A stretch of 64,000 bases of DNA, from contig CATOTS010000005.1 of assembly GCA_951813625.1 (NCBI GenBank), forward strand, positions 248,001 through 312,000, read 5' to 3'. Below, piece after piece: positions 34,187 to 43,516 of this stretch. The position numbers and the translations under genes are program-made. The first letter of the stretch is position 1, and each line of letters begins with the position of its first letter. Source of the stretch: an uncultured Caldilineaceae bacterium. GTDB lineage: Bacteria > Chloroflexota > Anaerolineae > Caldilineales > Caldilineaceae. The notes under the pieces were generated by a model. The model was not told the origin of the DNA. It was given only the letters and a program-made list of their open reading frames with translations, and did no database searches.

Positions 34187-35074
34187 TTACCCTGGTGCCA
34201 GTCCCTGTCGGTCGGTGCGGGCCCTGAGAAGATGGCCCTCGGTACTGGTAACGTAGAGGTCACGGAGATCGGGGCCGGCGAACGCGCAGTTGGTCGGACT
34301 GTCGCAAGGAACTGGATTTGTCTCAAGCACTCGGCCATCCGGCGCGAAGACATAAATCATCCCACCAGGGCCACTCTCACCCCAGCCAGCAGTTGCAATG
34401 ATATTGCCATCGACATCTAAACACATGCCGTCTACGCCCCGATGGGGATAGAAGTTGTGGAGCACCTCATGGTCGCCCACAATGCGGCTTTCGGCGGCGG
34501 AACTACCTTCGACTACGGGGTACGCCCACAATTCCCGTTTTTGTCCTTCCCCGTTCTTGCTTTGGGCGACATACAATGTTTCTTCGTCAGGTGAAAGGAG
34601 CAGGCCGTTGGGCGCGGTTGTGTCGTATGTCACGCGTACAGGCTTCCAGCTGCCGTCCTGCTGCGGGTCCAGCCTGTAGACGGATTCGTGGTCCAGCTCC
34701 ATGTCGTCGCGGTAATCGCCGTAACGCGGATCGGTAAACCATACGCGCCCGCGGCTGTCTATCGCCAGGTCATTTGGGCTGTTGAGCCGTCTCCCTTCAA
34801 ACTCGGCGCACAAAACAACCGTTTCTCCACCCTCGGGATACTGCACCATGCGACGACCGCCGCCTTCGCAGGCGTTGAGCAAGCCTTTGGCGTCCAGCAT
34901 GAGGCCATTGGCCTCGTTAGTTCCCTCCCGCCACAAGGTGAACTCGCCGCCTTCCGGATCGTATCGAAAGATTCGACTGTTGACGATGTTCGTAAAGTAA
35001 AGAAAACGTCCGTCCCAGACGGGGCCTTCGGTCAGGCCGATGGGTTCAAGCAGAACCTCGAACTGCCACGCCAT
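34187..35074 (-). CDS. SMP-30/gluconolactonase-family protein
   Basis: 295 residues; GAGGAGCGAAGA precedes the ATG. LTEGPVWDGRFLYFTNIVN is the first propeller blade with the metal glutamate, LNSPNDLAIDSRGRVWFTDP holds the metal asparagine and neighbouring acid, and NGLLLSPDEETLYV is the family asparagine strand. Members hydrolyse sugar lactones. It is the last of three minus-strand genes (hypothetical, TIM-barrel isomerase, SMP-30), so it probably opens a sugar lactone produced by that pathway. Confidence 0.9.
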   Translation of the reverse strand: MAWQFEVLLEPIGLTEGPVWDGRFLYFTNIVNSRIFRYDPEGGEFTLWREGTNEANGLMLDAKGLLNACEGGGRRMVQYPEGGETVVLCAEFEGRRLNSPNDLAIDSRGRVWFTDPRYGDYRDDMELDHESVYRLDPQQDGSWKPVRVTYDTTAPNGLLLSPDEETLYVAQSKNGEGQKRELWAYPVVEGSSAAESRIVGDHEVLHNFYPHRGVDGMCLDVDGNIIATAGWGESGPGGMIYVFAPDGRVLETNPVPCDSPTNCAFAGPDLRDLYVTSTEGHLLRARTDRQGLAPG

Positions 35075-35089
35075 TCTTCGCTCCTCTAC

Positions 35090-35878
35090 CTATAGGCTAA
35101 GATAGTCCGATCCGCACTCCAGCACGATTTGCCTGCTTCGTTGCAGTGCCTGAAATGGATCTTCCAACTGGGGGCTCAATTCAAGACTTATCGCGCCGGT
35201 ATAGTCGATTTCCTTCAATGCAAGGAACATATCGCACAGCGTCTCAACCGTAAGTATCCCGTCGAGAAGCGCCCAATGTAGATCGCCCTCCCCGTCGTTA
35301 TCGTCAAGATGAACGTAGGCAAGCCGTTTTCCTGCTCGCCGAACTACTCCGGCCGGGTCTTCGTCGCTGATCTGCACATGGCCGATGTCGAATAACAGAC
35401 CCAGGTTGGGGTGGTCAATGGCTTCGATGAATTCCAAAGTCGCCGCCGCGGTGGGAAGCGCGGTTCCCGGGAAGTGTTCGACGCCGATTGTGATTCCAAG
35501 GGCCGCAGCCCCTTCGGCGGCCGTCGCCAGGGATTCAGCGTAGCGCGAAAGGGCTGCCTGGCTACCGTCGGCTCCGGGCACAAGATAGACTGTGCTTCCA
35601 CCGAGCTCTTTGCATTGGTTCACAATGCGATGCAGGTGTGACAATGCCTCTTTGCGAGACCGGTCATCCGGGCTATCGAGGGACGCGCCTTCAGGCAATC
35701 CGTATGAGGCGGCGACAGAGGAGACTTGCAAGGAGTGAGATTCAGCAACTGCCTGGGCGGCCGAACTCGTCAGGAATTCCGGCCTGATATCAATCCAGCG
35801 GAATCCCAGGGCGTTCATATCAGATAGAACGCTTTCTTCCGACGCGGTCAGGGCCCAGACGCAACAGGACAAATACAT
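35090..35878 (-). CDS. Sugar phosphate isomerase/epimerase (TIM barrel)
   Basis: 262 residues; GGAGG lies 7-8 bases before the ATG at 35878, inside the end of the upstream gene. Homology begins after MYLSCCVWALTASEES. GITIGVEHFPG, LGLLFDIGHVQISDED, LAYVHLDDNDGEGD and GAISLELSP mark the metal-binding positions of the xylose-isomerase-like barrel. It likely isomerises or dehydrates a sugar acid or cyclitol. It is coupled to the hypothetical gene (4-base gap) and lies 15 bases upstream of the SMP-30 gene. Confidence 0.88.
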   Translation of the reverse strand: MYLSCCVWALTASEESVLSDMNALGFRWIDIRPEFLTSSAAQAVAESHSLQVSSVAASYGLPEGASLDSPDDRSRKEALSHLHRIVNQCKELGGSTVYLVPGADGSQAALSRYAESLATAAEGAAALGITIGVEHFPGTALPTAAATLEFIEAIDHPNLGLLFDIGHVQISDEDPAGVVRRAGKRLAYVHLDDNDGEGDLHWALLDGILTVETLCDMFLALKEIDYTGAISLELSPQLEDPFQALQRSRQIVLECGSDYLSL

Positions 35879-35882
35879 CGCG

Positions 35883-37307
35883 CTAGCCTCCTGCATTTTC
35901 CAGCGGCGCATAGCCACCGGTACCAGTTTGGTCAAGAGACTGGGCTAGAATTGATCTCAGTTCAGTTAATTCGTCACAGCGAAGTGAGCGGTGCAACTTG
36001 AAAGGATGGCGCTGGCTCCACTCTTCGATGGCCGGTGTCATCTTCGTGATAGTTGAGAAATCGTTGGGGAAGCGAAGCGGATTCCCGCCCAGCCAACGCC
36101 CATGGCGCCCCGAAAGGGTCGTATTCCAGATTTTGGCGGGAATCACGTCCGGCGACGAATGGCCGGAAGGCCAGGCCTGAAAGAGCACCGGAATGTCAGA
36201 TGGAAAATCCGGTAAGATCGTTTGCAAGAGCGCATGACTCCGGCTGCACGTGGATGGCATCCAAACAGGGAGCACGGGGCTGCGCCGCCCGATTACCGGA
36301 TTCATCTGCGGACCGCTCTCTACGAGAACCGCGCCTGGCTGAACCTGCAGAAGATAATACAACCATTGCCAGGCGTAGAATCCCAACCGGCTAATCTCAT
36401 CAACGGAGGCAAAGTCCAACGAATGCAGAGATATGTTGACATCCGCTGCGAACGTGCGAACGCTGGTTGCGAAACCCGTTATTGATCCCCACTGGGCCTC
36501 AGGCTGATAGGTCCAGTGCCGTGAGAGACGCCAGCCGCTGCGTTGCATGCCGCCTACTTCATGGAGCCAGTCGTCGAGCCATGGTGTGCCGCGAATGAAT
36601 TCCTGATCTGTAAAGCCACCGTGGCTACCTATCTGAAGTCTGTGACGGGCGCCGAGCTCATATTGGCTCCACCTCGAAGAACAGGACAGCAACAGAATCG
36701 AGCCGCCTGGCATTAACCGTTCGCGTATGAAACGACGGTATTGGTCCGGCAATACGGCCAACTTCAGATAGATTTGGACGGACCGCCTTATCTGCCGCCT
36801 GGCGTGGATAGGATCGAACAGGCTGACGGCGAGCAGATCGGGGTTGTGGTTGAGGATGGGCGTTAGGAGGTCGACGCTGCGCTGCTGATAGCCGGCAACG
36901 TCATCCGGCTTGCCGCGAGAGGCAAAGCTGATTGGGAGGCCGTCGGCCAGCAACGGAGCGCCGAGGCAGGCGCAGAGATGGGCCGTGGCGCCGGAAGGCA
37001 CGCCGATGACAATTGTGTCGAACCGCCTGTCAGGATCAAGTCTGTCGTATTGACTGACGTTCCACTGTGCCAAGTCCGCGGTCGTCAGGTTAAAGGTGAG
37101 CGAGCGGTTGTGGGGCCGGCCTTCCATTGCCCGGGCCGCCATTCCGGCGCTCCAACTGCGGGGCATATTTGACGACAGTTTCAGAAGCGAGATCTGCCGT
37201 CCCAGTCTCGAATTGACCGCCGGGTGGTGAAAGCGATTGTCGAGGGCAGACGCCACTGCCGCAACCGCGCCCGTAGCGATTTCGAAACCGACAGGTTGGT
37301 AGTTCAC
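35883..37307 (-). CDS. Hypothetical protein, possible lactate racemase/LarA-like or nickel-binding fold
   Basis: 474 residues from a GTG without a clear ribosome site. I do not recognise the family with confidence. The protein is basic, lacks a signal peptide and membrane helices, and has Rossmann-like strands (FDTIVIGVPSGATAH, DLLAVSLFDPIHARR, GGSILLLSCSSRWS). The layout vaguely recalls LarA-type proteins (VPSG near residue 105, SLFDPIHARRQI later), but no catalytic set can be assigned. Tight coupling to a sugar isomerase gene implies a role in the same sugar-acid route. Confidence 0.55.
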   Translation of the reverse strand: MNYQPVGFEIATGAVAAVASALDNRFHHPAVNSRLGRQISLLKLSSNMPRSWSAGMAARAMEGRPHNRSLTFNLTTADLAQWNVSQYDRLDPDRRFDTIVIGVPSGATAHLCACLGAPLLADGLPISFASRGKPDDVAGYQQRSVDLLTPILNHNPDLLAVSLFDPIHARRQIRRSVQIYLKLAVLPDQYRRFIRERLMPGGSILLLSCSSRWSQYELGARHRLQIGSHGGFTDQEFIRGTPWLDDWLHEVGGMQRSGWRLSRHWTYQPEAQWGSITGFATSVRTFAADVNISLHSLDFASVDEISRLGFYAWQWLYYLLQVQPGAVLVESGPQMNPVIGRRSPVLPVWMPSTCSRSHALLQTILPDFPSDIPVLFQAWPSGHSSPDVIPAKIWNTTLSGRHGRWLGGNPLRFPNDFSTITKMTPAIEEWSQRHPFKLHRSLRCDELTELRSILAQSLDQTGTGGYAPLENAGG

Positions 37308-37540
37308 GTGCTAGACGTTTCCCGTTCGTTTGCTACGCGGATGTCACGCCCTTTGGATTTCAACCAAGATATAGTGTGCCAAGTATAGCCGAGGTGTAAA
37401 GGCTTCGCAATTTCGATTTGTTCCCTACCCGGCGGCTCTTCAATCGCTGAGAGAGACAGCGACCGGTCCATATGACGCGGCTTAGGGCCTATCTCCATCA
37501 GGAGGCGATAACGTTATCGACGCCTTTCCTCGCCTCGACG

Positions 37541-37812
37541 GTGGGTGCAGCCTGCTTTGGGTGTGGGAATCGTTTGCCATGGAATCCATGCCAGCGGTGG
37601 CTGAAGTTGCTTACCGGCTTGTGGGAGAGGCACGGGGCAGGCGTGGGGACTTCCTTACGGTGGCCGCGGCGCCCGCTGATTTGGGGGCGGCGCGTTGAGC
37701 CGCAGGTAGCGCAGGGCCGCATTGACCCCACACTCGGCGCGGTGCGTACATCAGGGGGGCGTTGCGGGGGGAGTCCCCCCGCACAAGGGAGGGCCGAAGG
37801 CCCGACCGCCCA
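37541..37812 (+). repeat. Dispersed intergenic repeat, copy R2
   Basis: Starts GTGGGTGCAGCCTGC and ends with the double hairpin (GCGGGGGG/CCCCCCGC, then GGGCC/GGCCC) followed by CCCGACCGCC. It is a long copy, alignable along its full length with R1 and R3. A fragment of its 5' end appears inverted near 37904-37926. Confidence 0.88.
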
Positions 37813-38026
37813 AACGAATTTGGGAATACTCAATCCCCACTCCACCAGAGTATGCACAATGGACCGGTCATGACTCCATTGCCGCCCGAGGTATAGGAAT
37901 ATGTACCCCTATTGTGGGCTGCACCCTCGACGGTCAACGCGTTGACGGTTCCAAGCGCCTGTGATAGGCTTTTGCGGGCGTTCGCTGCGCCTCGAGTGGC
38001 ACAGGGTATTGATGAGAGGCAATGAG
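37813..38026 (+). other. gltX upstream region
   Basis: 214 bases between the repeat and gltX. It holds an inverted fragment of the repeat 5' end and the predicted gltX promoter with an overlapping palindrome. No gene is seen here or in the 230 bases before the repeat (37308-37540). Confidence 0.6.
37933..37970 (+). promoter_or_regulatory. gltX promoter with palindromic operator
   Basis: TTGACG at 37942-37947, 17 bases, then TGA-TAGGCT ending at 37970. A perfect 14-bp palindrome GTCAACGCGTTGAC (37933-37946) overlaps the -35 hexamer and is placed like a repressor site. The start codon is about 57 bases downstream. Confidence 0.5.
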
Positions 38027-39556
38027 ATGGCAAAATTTAGCGATGGTGCAGCCAGGGTGCGCTTCGCGCCCAGCCCGACTGGGCATCTGCACCTAGGAGG
38101 ACTGCGTACAGCGCTCTTCGACTGGCTCTGGGCGCGCAAGACGGGCGGCAAATTCATCCTGCGAATTGAAGATACGGATCGAAGGCGCCTCGAACCGGAA
38201 AGCGTTTCAAGCCTGATGCGAGGTCTGCGCTGGCTCGGGTTGGATTGGGACGAAGGCCCCGACATCGGCGGGCCTCACTCGCCTTACATCCAGTCGGAAA
38301 GACAGGAGGTATACAGGAAGCACGCACAGGCCTTAGTCGATCGCGGTCAGGCCTACCGCTGCTACTGCACGCCCGAACGACTTGAAACGATGCGGGAAGA
38401 GCAGCGGCGCCAACGCAAGCCGACCGGTTACGACCGGCGGTGCCGCGGCCTTTCCGATTCCGAAAGAGCAGAGCGAGAGGCCGAAGGGCTGCCTTCGGTC
38501 GTGCGATTTGCCGTACCTGAGGAAGGCGTCACCGTCTTCACCGATCTCCTGCGCGGGGAAGTCCAGGTAGACAATCGACAGTTGCAAGATGAGGTCATTT
38601 TGAAGGCCGACGGATTCCCGACCTATCACCTGGCGGCGATGGTAGACGATCACCTGATGCAAATCACGCACGTTTTGCGCGGCGAGGAGTGGTTGTCAAC
38701 CGCACCACTCCACAGGTTGATTGTTGACGCCTTCGGCTGGGACATGCCTGTGCTGGTTCATCTTCCCGTCATTCTGGACCCCAGCGGAAAGGGAAAGATG
38801 AGCAAACGCAAAAAGACGGTGGCAGGAAAGGAGTACCTCGCGCTCGTGCATGAGTTCGAGGATGCGGGCTATCTGCCCGACGCAATGTTCAATTTTCTGA
38901 CAAATGTAGGCTGGAATTTCGATCCTGTTGAGGAAGTATTTAGCCGAGAAGAGGCGATTGATCGATTTCAGCTGGAGGAGATCAATCCTTCGGCGGCGGC
39001 TCTTCCCTATGAGAAGCTGGACTGGCTCAATGGCCTGTACATACGCGAGCTGACGGCGGGGGCCCTCAAGGCGGCGCTGATACCATTCCTCAGCCGTCAG
39101 CTGGGTCTGCGTGAAGATGACCTGGCGGGGGATCGCAAGTTGGACATTTTGGCGCCTGTCATTCAAGAACGAATCAAGCGCCTCGACGAAGCAGCCGGAT
39201 GGCTTGATTGGGCATTTCAGGACGCCGAAGATATCAACTACAACGAACCGAAACTCCTGATTGGGCGCAAAATGGACGTTGACGGCAGCATCCAGATGTT
39301 GCAGGCCGGCGCCTCGCTGCTGGAGACAGTGGAGCCGTTTGCGGCAGAGTCCATCCAGGGGGCATTTCGAGAAAAGGCCGATGAGCTAGATGTGAAGGCG
39401 GGGAGTCTTTTTGGACCGATTCGCGGGGCGGTCAGTGGCAAAAAGGTATCGCCGCCTCTTTTCGAGAGTATCGAAGCGCTCGGTAGAGAGGAGACGCTAC
39501 GCCGAATAGAACGGGCGAAACTGGCGCTGGAAAACCTACAGACTGATGAAGGCTAG
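38027..39556 (+). CDS. gltX: Glutamyl-tRNA synthetase
   Basis: 509 residues from the ATG at 38027 (GAGAGG upstream); in-frame ATGs at 38012 and 37961 are alternatives. RVRFAPSPTGHLHLGG (residues 11-25) contains the class I HIGH motif as HLHLG, and KMSKR lies at 257-261. RIEDTDRRR, GPHSPYIQSER and GEEWLSTAPLH are typical GluRS segments. It charges tRNA-Glu and, if the organism uses the GatCAB route, also tRNA-Gln. A tRNA-Gln gene follows. Confidence 0.97.
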   Translation: MAKFSDGAARVRFAPSPTGHLHLGGLRTALFDWLWARKTGGKFILRIEDTDRRRLEPESVSSLMRGLRWLGLDWDEGPDIGGPHSPYIQSERQEVYRKHAQALVDRGQAYRCYCTPERLETMREEQRRQRKPTGYDRRCRGLSDSERAEREAEGLPSVVRFAVPEEGVTVFTDLLRGEVQVDNRQLQDEVILKADGFPTYHLAAMVDDHLMQITHVLRGEEWLSTAPLHRLIVDAFGWDMPVLVHLPVILDPSGKGKMSKRKKTVAGKEYLALVHEFEDAGYLPDAMFNFLTNVGWNFDPVEEVFSREEAIDRFQLEEINPSAAALPYEKLDWLNGLYIRELTAGALKAALIPFLSRQLGLREDDLAGDRKLDILAPVIQERIKRLDEAAGWLDWAFQDAEDINYNEPKLLIGRKMDVDGSIQMLQAGASLLETVEPFAAESIQGAFREKADELDVKAGSLFGPIRGAVSGKKVSPPLFESIEALGREETLRRIERAKLALENLQTDEG

Positions 39557-39640
39557 GAAAGGGTCAGCCGGGCGACTAAGGCCGCCCTACCGTACAAGAA
39601 GGATCCTACCCTGTACATGGAGAATTGCTGGTACTGAATC

Positions 39641-39669
39641 TTGTCTTCACTCGTCGCTTATGCTAGCAT
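39641..39669 (+). promoter_or_regulatory. Predicted promoter for tRNA-Gln
   Basis: TTGTCT, a 17-base spacer, then TGC-TAGCAT at 39664-39669. The expected start site is about 15-20 bases before the mature tRNA. Confidence 0.5.
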
Positions 39670-39691
39670 TGGGCTCGGTTGGGCTTGGCGT

Positions 39692-39763
39692 TGGGGGATA
39701 GTTTAATCGGCAAAACACCTGACTCTGGATCAGGCGTTCGGGGTTCGAATCCCTGTCCCCCAG
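39692..39763 (+). tRNA. tRNA-Gln (anticodon CTG)
   Basis: 72 bases. The acceptor TGGGGGA pairs with TCCCCCA; the anticodon stem CCTGA/TCAGG encloses CTCTGGA, anticodon CTG; the T-arm contains GGTTCGAAT. CCA is not encoded. It lies 135 bases after gltX. Confidence 0.95.
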
Positions 39764-39921
39764 CCTCCTGATGTGACGACTATGCGTTGCCTGTCGAAAG
39801 CGCTGCTACCAGATTCTGTGATGCCAGGACTGGTTAGCGGCGTTTTGCTTTGCCGAATTGACCCGTTATTGCCCCGTCTGGAAGGCTTTCAGCCTTGCCC
39901 GGTGGATCTCAGGCGGGGGCT

Positions 39922-41469
39922 TCAACGATTGCGCCCGTATTCTTCGTGGCTGCTGACCCAGTCGAGCGAGCTTATGGCAGCCGCCAGCGAGAGCTCGCCA
40001 GCCAGGACAGTACCGGCAACAATTTCGGCGAACTTGTAGACCTTTCCCTTTCCCCAACATCCGAGCGATTCAAGGCATTCCCTTTGCGTTGCCAGCCCGG
40101 TTCCCCCACCGAAGGTAGCGACGATCAGAGATGGAATCGTAATAGAAATATAGAGGTCTTTTTCCTCGGTCAACTCTACGTAGATCAGGCCCGCGGATGA
40201 CTCGGACACATTTGCCACGTCCTGACCGGTGGCGATAAAAATCGCGGTTATGGCGTTGGCGGAGTGCAGTCCGTTGTTGTTCACTCCTGCCAGAATCGAG
40301 CCGATGTTGGCGACCCCATAGTGATAGAAGAGCTGTTCGGGCATCACGCGCATGTTCTGGATCAGGACGTCGCGGGGAATGATCGCCTCAGCGGTCACTC
40401 GTTTGCCGCGCGTACGCATGATATTCACCTGTGACGCCTTCTTGTCGGTGGCGAAGTTCGACTCCAGATAAAAGCGCTTGATCTCCGGGCCGTCGTAGTT
40501 GTCGAGAATCCAGGAAGAAGCGGCAAAAGTAGCGCGGCCGACCATGTTCTGACCCCCGGCATCCCCCGTTTGGTAATTGAAACGCAGAAAAGCGAATTTG
40601 TTGGATTGATATGGATCTATGTTGTCGAGCTTGGCCACACTTGAAGTCGCTTCAGCCTCTTCCCTAATGGGAATCAGATTCTCGCCGACCCACTCGATAA
40701 AGTCGCGCGCGCCGCGCGCGTCTTCGAAGATGAAGACCGGGGCGCGTTGCATTGCGTCGGCAACAACAGTGCACTTGACACCGCCCGACAGATTGAGCAG
40801 TTTCATGCCTCTGTTGTAGGAGGCGACAAGCGTGCCTTCGGTGGTGGCGAGAGGGACAATGAATTCGCCCTGGGCATGCTCGCCGCAGACATTCAGTGGC
40901 CCGGCAAAGCCGATGGGTACCTGCGCTACGCCGGTGAAGTTTTCGATGTTTCCCTGCGTATTGTGCGGATCGAACGAGTATTGGGAGACGTGTTCGAGCG
41001 AGTGCCCGGTGTACTCTTTGACGAAAGTCTGGCGGGCGCGGATCGCGTTCTCGCTGTAGTCATCATCCCTGTCGCGGGGGATTCGGGGCACATCAACCTT
41101 TTCGGAAATGGCGTCATCGACTGTGAACTGAATGCGCCCAAAAGGAGAGGTCTGGACTCCAATCCGGATGGAATGATGACCCGTCTCAAGCGGGGGTATC
41201 TGCGCAATGATGAAGACCTCCTTGCGCAGAGGAAAATCGATCGGTGAGCCGCTGTTGACCTGATCCGGGGTCAAAATCTGTCCGTCGCCAAAGTCCAGAG
41301 ACAGGTTATCGGCAGCGACCTCTTTTTCGTCTATGCTGATGCCGTGGAAGGCGGTCAGCTTGGCGTCGCTGAGCCGGTTCTTTATCGAGAATCGCACCCC
41401 GTCCTCGATATTCTCCAGGCTAGCGTAGGTATATAGGCGTTTGAGCAACATTGAAGGAATAAGAGCCAT
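39922..41469 (-). CDS. Hydroxymethylglutaryl-CoA reductase with unusual N-terminal domain
   Basis: 515 residues with GGAGGGCAAA before the ATG. Residues 150-515 are class I-like HMG-CoA reductase: QVPIGFAGPL at 183-192, the catalytic glutamate E211 (TTEGTLVAS), the lysine in TDKKASQVN (343/344), D417 (TGQDVANV) and H508 (SSHEEY). It makes mevalonate for isoprenoids. Residues 1-125 form a separate beta-rich domain (starting IPSMLLKRLYTYASLEN) that is not part of known HMGR catalytic cores. It follows purD, 125 bases downstream on the same strand. No other mevalonate genes are in the window. Confidence 0.93.
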   Translation of the reverse strand: MALIPSMLLKRLYTYASLENIEDGVRFSIKNRLSDAKLTAFHGISIDEKEVAADNLSLDFGDGQILTPDQVNSGSPIDFPLRKEVFIIAQIPPLETGHHSIRIGVQTSPFGRIQFTVDDAISEKVDVPRIPRDRDDDYSENAIRARQTFVKEYTGHSLEHVSQYSFDPHNTQGNIENFTGVAQVPIGFAGPLNVCGEHAQGEFIVPLATTEGTLVASYNRGMKLLNLSGGVKCTVVADAMQRAPVFIFEDARGARDFIEWVGENLIPIREEAEATSSVAKLDNIDPYQSNKFAFLRFNYQTGDAGGQNMVGRATFAASSWILDNYDGPEIKRFYLESNFATDKKASQVNIMRTRGKRVTAEAIIPRDVLIQNMRVMPEQLFYHYGVANIGSILAGVNNNGLHSANAITAIFIATGQDVANVSESSAGLIYVELTEEKDLYISITIPSLIVATFGGGTGLATQRECLESLGCWGKGKVYKFAEIVAGTVLAGELSLAAAISSLDWVSSHEEYGRNR

Positions 41470-41594
41470 TTTGCCCTCCGGTATCTGTCCCAGGAAGTGA
41501 TATTGGAAAAGAATTTTTCATCAAGTCAGTTGGAATCGTAGTGACTGCTCTGGAATACCGCGGAAGCCCCCCACTGTCTACCCAGCGGAACCAC

Positions 41595-42893
41595 CTATTG
41601 CCCCAGCGAGGAATCCTGTCCTATGTCTGTGCGCCAGACTGCGCCGTCGAAGCGGATGCCGTCGACGATTCGGTAGGCGCCGGCGGCGGCCTCATCTAGT
41701 GTTGCTCCTGTGGCGGTGACCGAAAGCACACGTCCTCCGTTTGTGACAACCTGGTCGCGGTGTGGGTCCGCAGTGCCAAGACGGGTGCCGGCGTGAAATG
41801 CGAATGCTCCATCCTCGCCCAATTCCCCCGACGGCAAACCTGTAACAAGCTTGCCGGTTTCGTAGGCCTCCGGATAGCCTCGCGAGGCCATCACAACCGT
41901 CACTGCAGATTCTGACGACCAGCCCAGAGCGCACCCGGCCAGGCGGCCATGCACACACGCAGTCATCACTTCCAAGAGGTCGCAATCCAGTAGCGGTAGG
42001 ATAACCTGGGCTTCCGGGTCACCGAAGCGGCAGTTAAACTCAAGAACTTTCGGCCCGGTCTCGGTTAGAATCAAGCCTGCGTACAGAATGCCCTGGTAAG
42101 CGGCGCCTTCGGCATTCATAGCAGCCAGCGCGGGGCGCATGACAGTTCGCTCGACCTCGGTCAGCAACTCAGGAGATGCCAGGGGGGAAGGGGCGAACGC
42201 GCCCATTCCGCCTGTATTTGGTCCGAAGTCGCCATCCAAGAGTCGCTTGTGGTCCTGCGCGGCCGGCATCAGCCGGAAATCCTTGCCGTCGCAGAAGGCC
42301 AACACGGACAGTTCCGGGCCGAACAGCCTCTCTTCGATCAGAATGGTATTGCCGGCATCGCCGAAGCGTCGCTCAACCATCAGGGCGCGCAACTGGTCGG
42401 CAATGTCGTCGCCGGTTTCGGGCAATAGAACGCCTTTGCCTGCGGCCAGTCCGCTGGCCTTGATGACTGGGAGCGAGTCCAGCCCGGTAGCGAAGTCCGC
42501 CGCAGTTTCAAAGTCGGTAAAGGTGCGCGCCCAAGCGGTCGGGATGGCATTGCGTTGCAGAAACGCTTTTGAGAATGCCTTGGAACCTTCCAGTTTGGCC
42601 GCGGCAGCGGTGGGGCCGAATACATGAAGCCCTTCGACGGCAAACTGATCGGCAAGGCCTGAAACCAAGGGAACTTCCGGTCCGACAACGGTCAGGTCGA
42701 TTGCGCTTTTGCGGGCGAAGCGGAGCAGTTCGGGGAGATCATCTGTTTCTATGGGGACATTGCAGCAGTCCGGCAGTGCCGCTGTGCCTCCGTTGCCAGG
42801 GGCTACGAATATGCGGCTAGCGTGGGTGGACTGAGACAGTTTCCACGCCAGCGCGTGTTCTCTGCCTCCCGAGCCAATTAGAAGGATTCTCAT
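41595..42893 (-). CDS. purD: Phosphoribosylamine-glycine ligase
   Basis: 432 residues from an ATG at 42893. RILLIGSGGREHALAWKL opens the N-terminal domain, VIKASGLAAGKGV and TGGMGAFAP mark the ATP-grasp core, and VLEFNCRFGDPEAQ is the metal-binding segment. It makes GAR, the second purine-pathway step. It is separated from purF by a 1.2-kb gene-free gap, so it may have its own promoter there. No strong ribosome site is visible. Confidence 0.97.
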   Translation of the reverse strand: MRILLIGSGGREHALAWKLSQSTHASRIFVAPGNGGTAALPDCCNVPIETDDLPELLRFARKSAIDLTVVGPEVPLVSGLADQFAVEGLHVFGPTAAAAKLEGSKAFSKAFLQRNAIPTAWARTFTDFETAADFATGLDSLPVIKASGLAAGKGVLLPETGDDIADQLRALMVERRFGDAGNTILIEERLFGPELSVLAFCDGKDFRLMPAAQDHKRLLDGDFGPNTGGMGAFAPSPLASPELLTEVERTVMRPALAAMNAEGAAYQGILYAGLILTETGPKVLEFNCRFGDPEAQVILPLLDCDLLEVMTACVHGRLAGCALGWSSESAVTVVMASRGYPEAYETGKLVTGLPSGELGEDGAFAFHAGTRLGTADPHRDQVVTNGGRVLSVTATGATLDEAAAGAYRIVDGIRFDGAVWRTDIGQDSSLGQ

Positions 42894-43270
42894 CGTGTTG
42901 CCAGTTATCTGCAGGTCTCTGATCGAAGGAGACGCTCTGCGCAAGCGGTGTCTTTATGCCGGCGCAGACGCGAAGGACTAATATGGATCCCTTTTGATGT
43001 CATGAATTTTGGCAAGAGTCGCATCCTGGGATTTCGGTCACCTCACCCTGGCAGGCGGCATGTGAAAGCAGTTGGGTTCAATCGGGTGGTTTCCAGTTTC
43101 CAAGCAGTTTCCCTTGTAAGACCGAGCGTTGCAACGTTCTCAACCAGGCAGAACTGTCCTGGTTCACGCGGTCGTTGGTCGCAAGATTAGCGTGTCTGAA
43201 TACCTGCCATGGCAGTCGTCTGGCTCCATTGTTTCCTGGGGTCGAAGTCCTCTCGTTTTTGGCAGAATAC

Positions 43271-43329
43271 GTCGACTCATGTCGACCACTGTCGACCAAT
43301 ATAGCCCAATGTCGTCCATTTATTTTTTC
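43271..43329 (-). promoter_or_regulatory. Poly-A plus TGGTCGAC iteron element, copy B
   Basis: On the minus strand: AAAAAATAA, 20 bases, TTGGTCGAC, then further GTCGAC units at a 10-bp period. The layout and spacing match 16214-16278. It lies about 380 bases upstream of purD, on the same strand. Confidence 0.55.
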
Positions 43330-43403
43330 TTGGGAGGGGGTGCCGGGCGCCGGGATCGGCGGAAATTCGGGCGTATTTCGGGCAGAATTTGGTGGTTTGA
43401 ATT

Positions 43404-43425
43404 GCATGACATTTGCAGCGTAGCA
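43404..43425 (+). repeat. 22-bp repeat GCATGA-N6-CAGCGTAGCA, copy 1
   Basis: The first of three copies; the others are at 43495-43516 and 43797-43818. Only the six internal bases differ among them. They lie in gene-free region B. Confidence 0.75.
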
Positions 43426-43494
43426 GGCATTGTAGCAGGAATCTGGGGTGGCTGACTTTTGGCTCGAATTGGGCCGGCTCGGGTGGACAGTTTT

Positions 43495-43516
43495 GCATGA
43501 TGTTGACAGCGTAGCA
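43495..43516 (+). repeat. 22-bp repeat, copy 2
   Basis: GCATGA, TGTTGA, CAGCGTAGCA. A CTCTTGC stretch follows within about 20 bases, as after copy 3. Confidence 0.75.
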
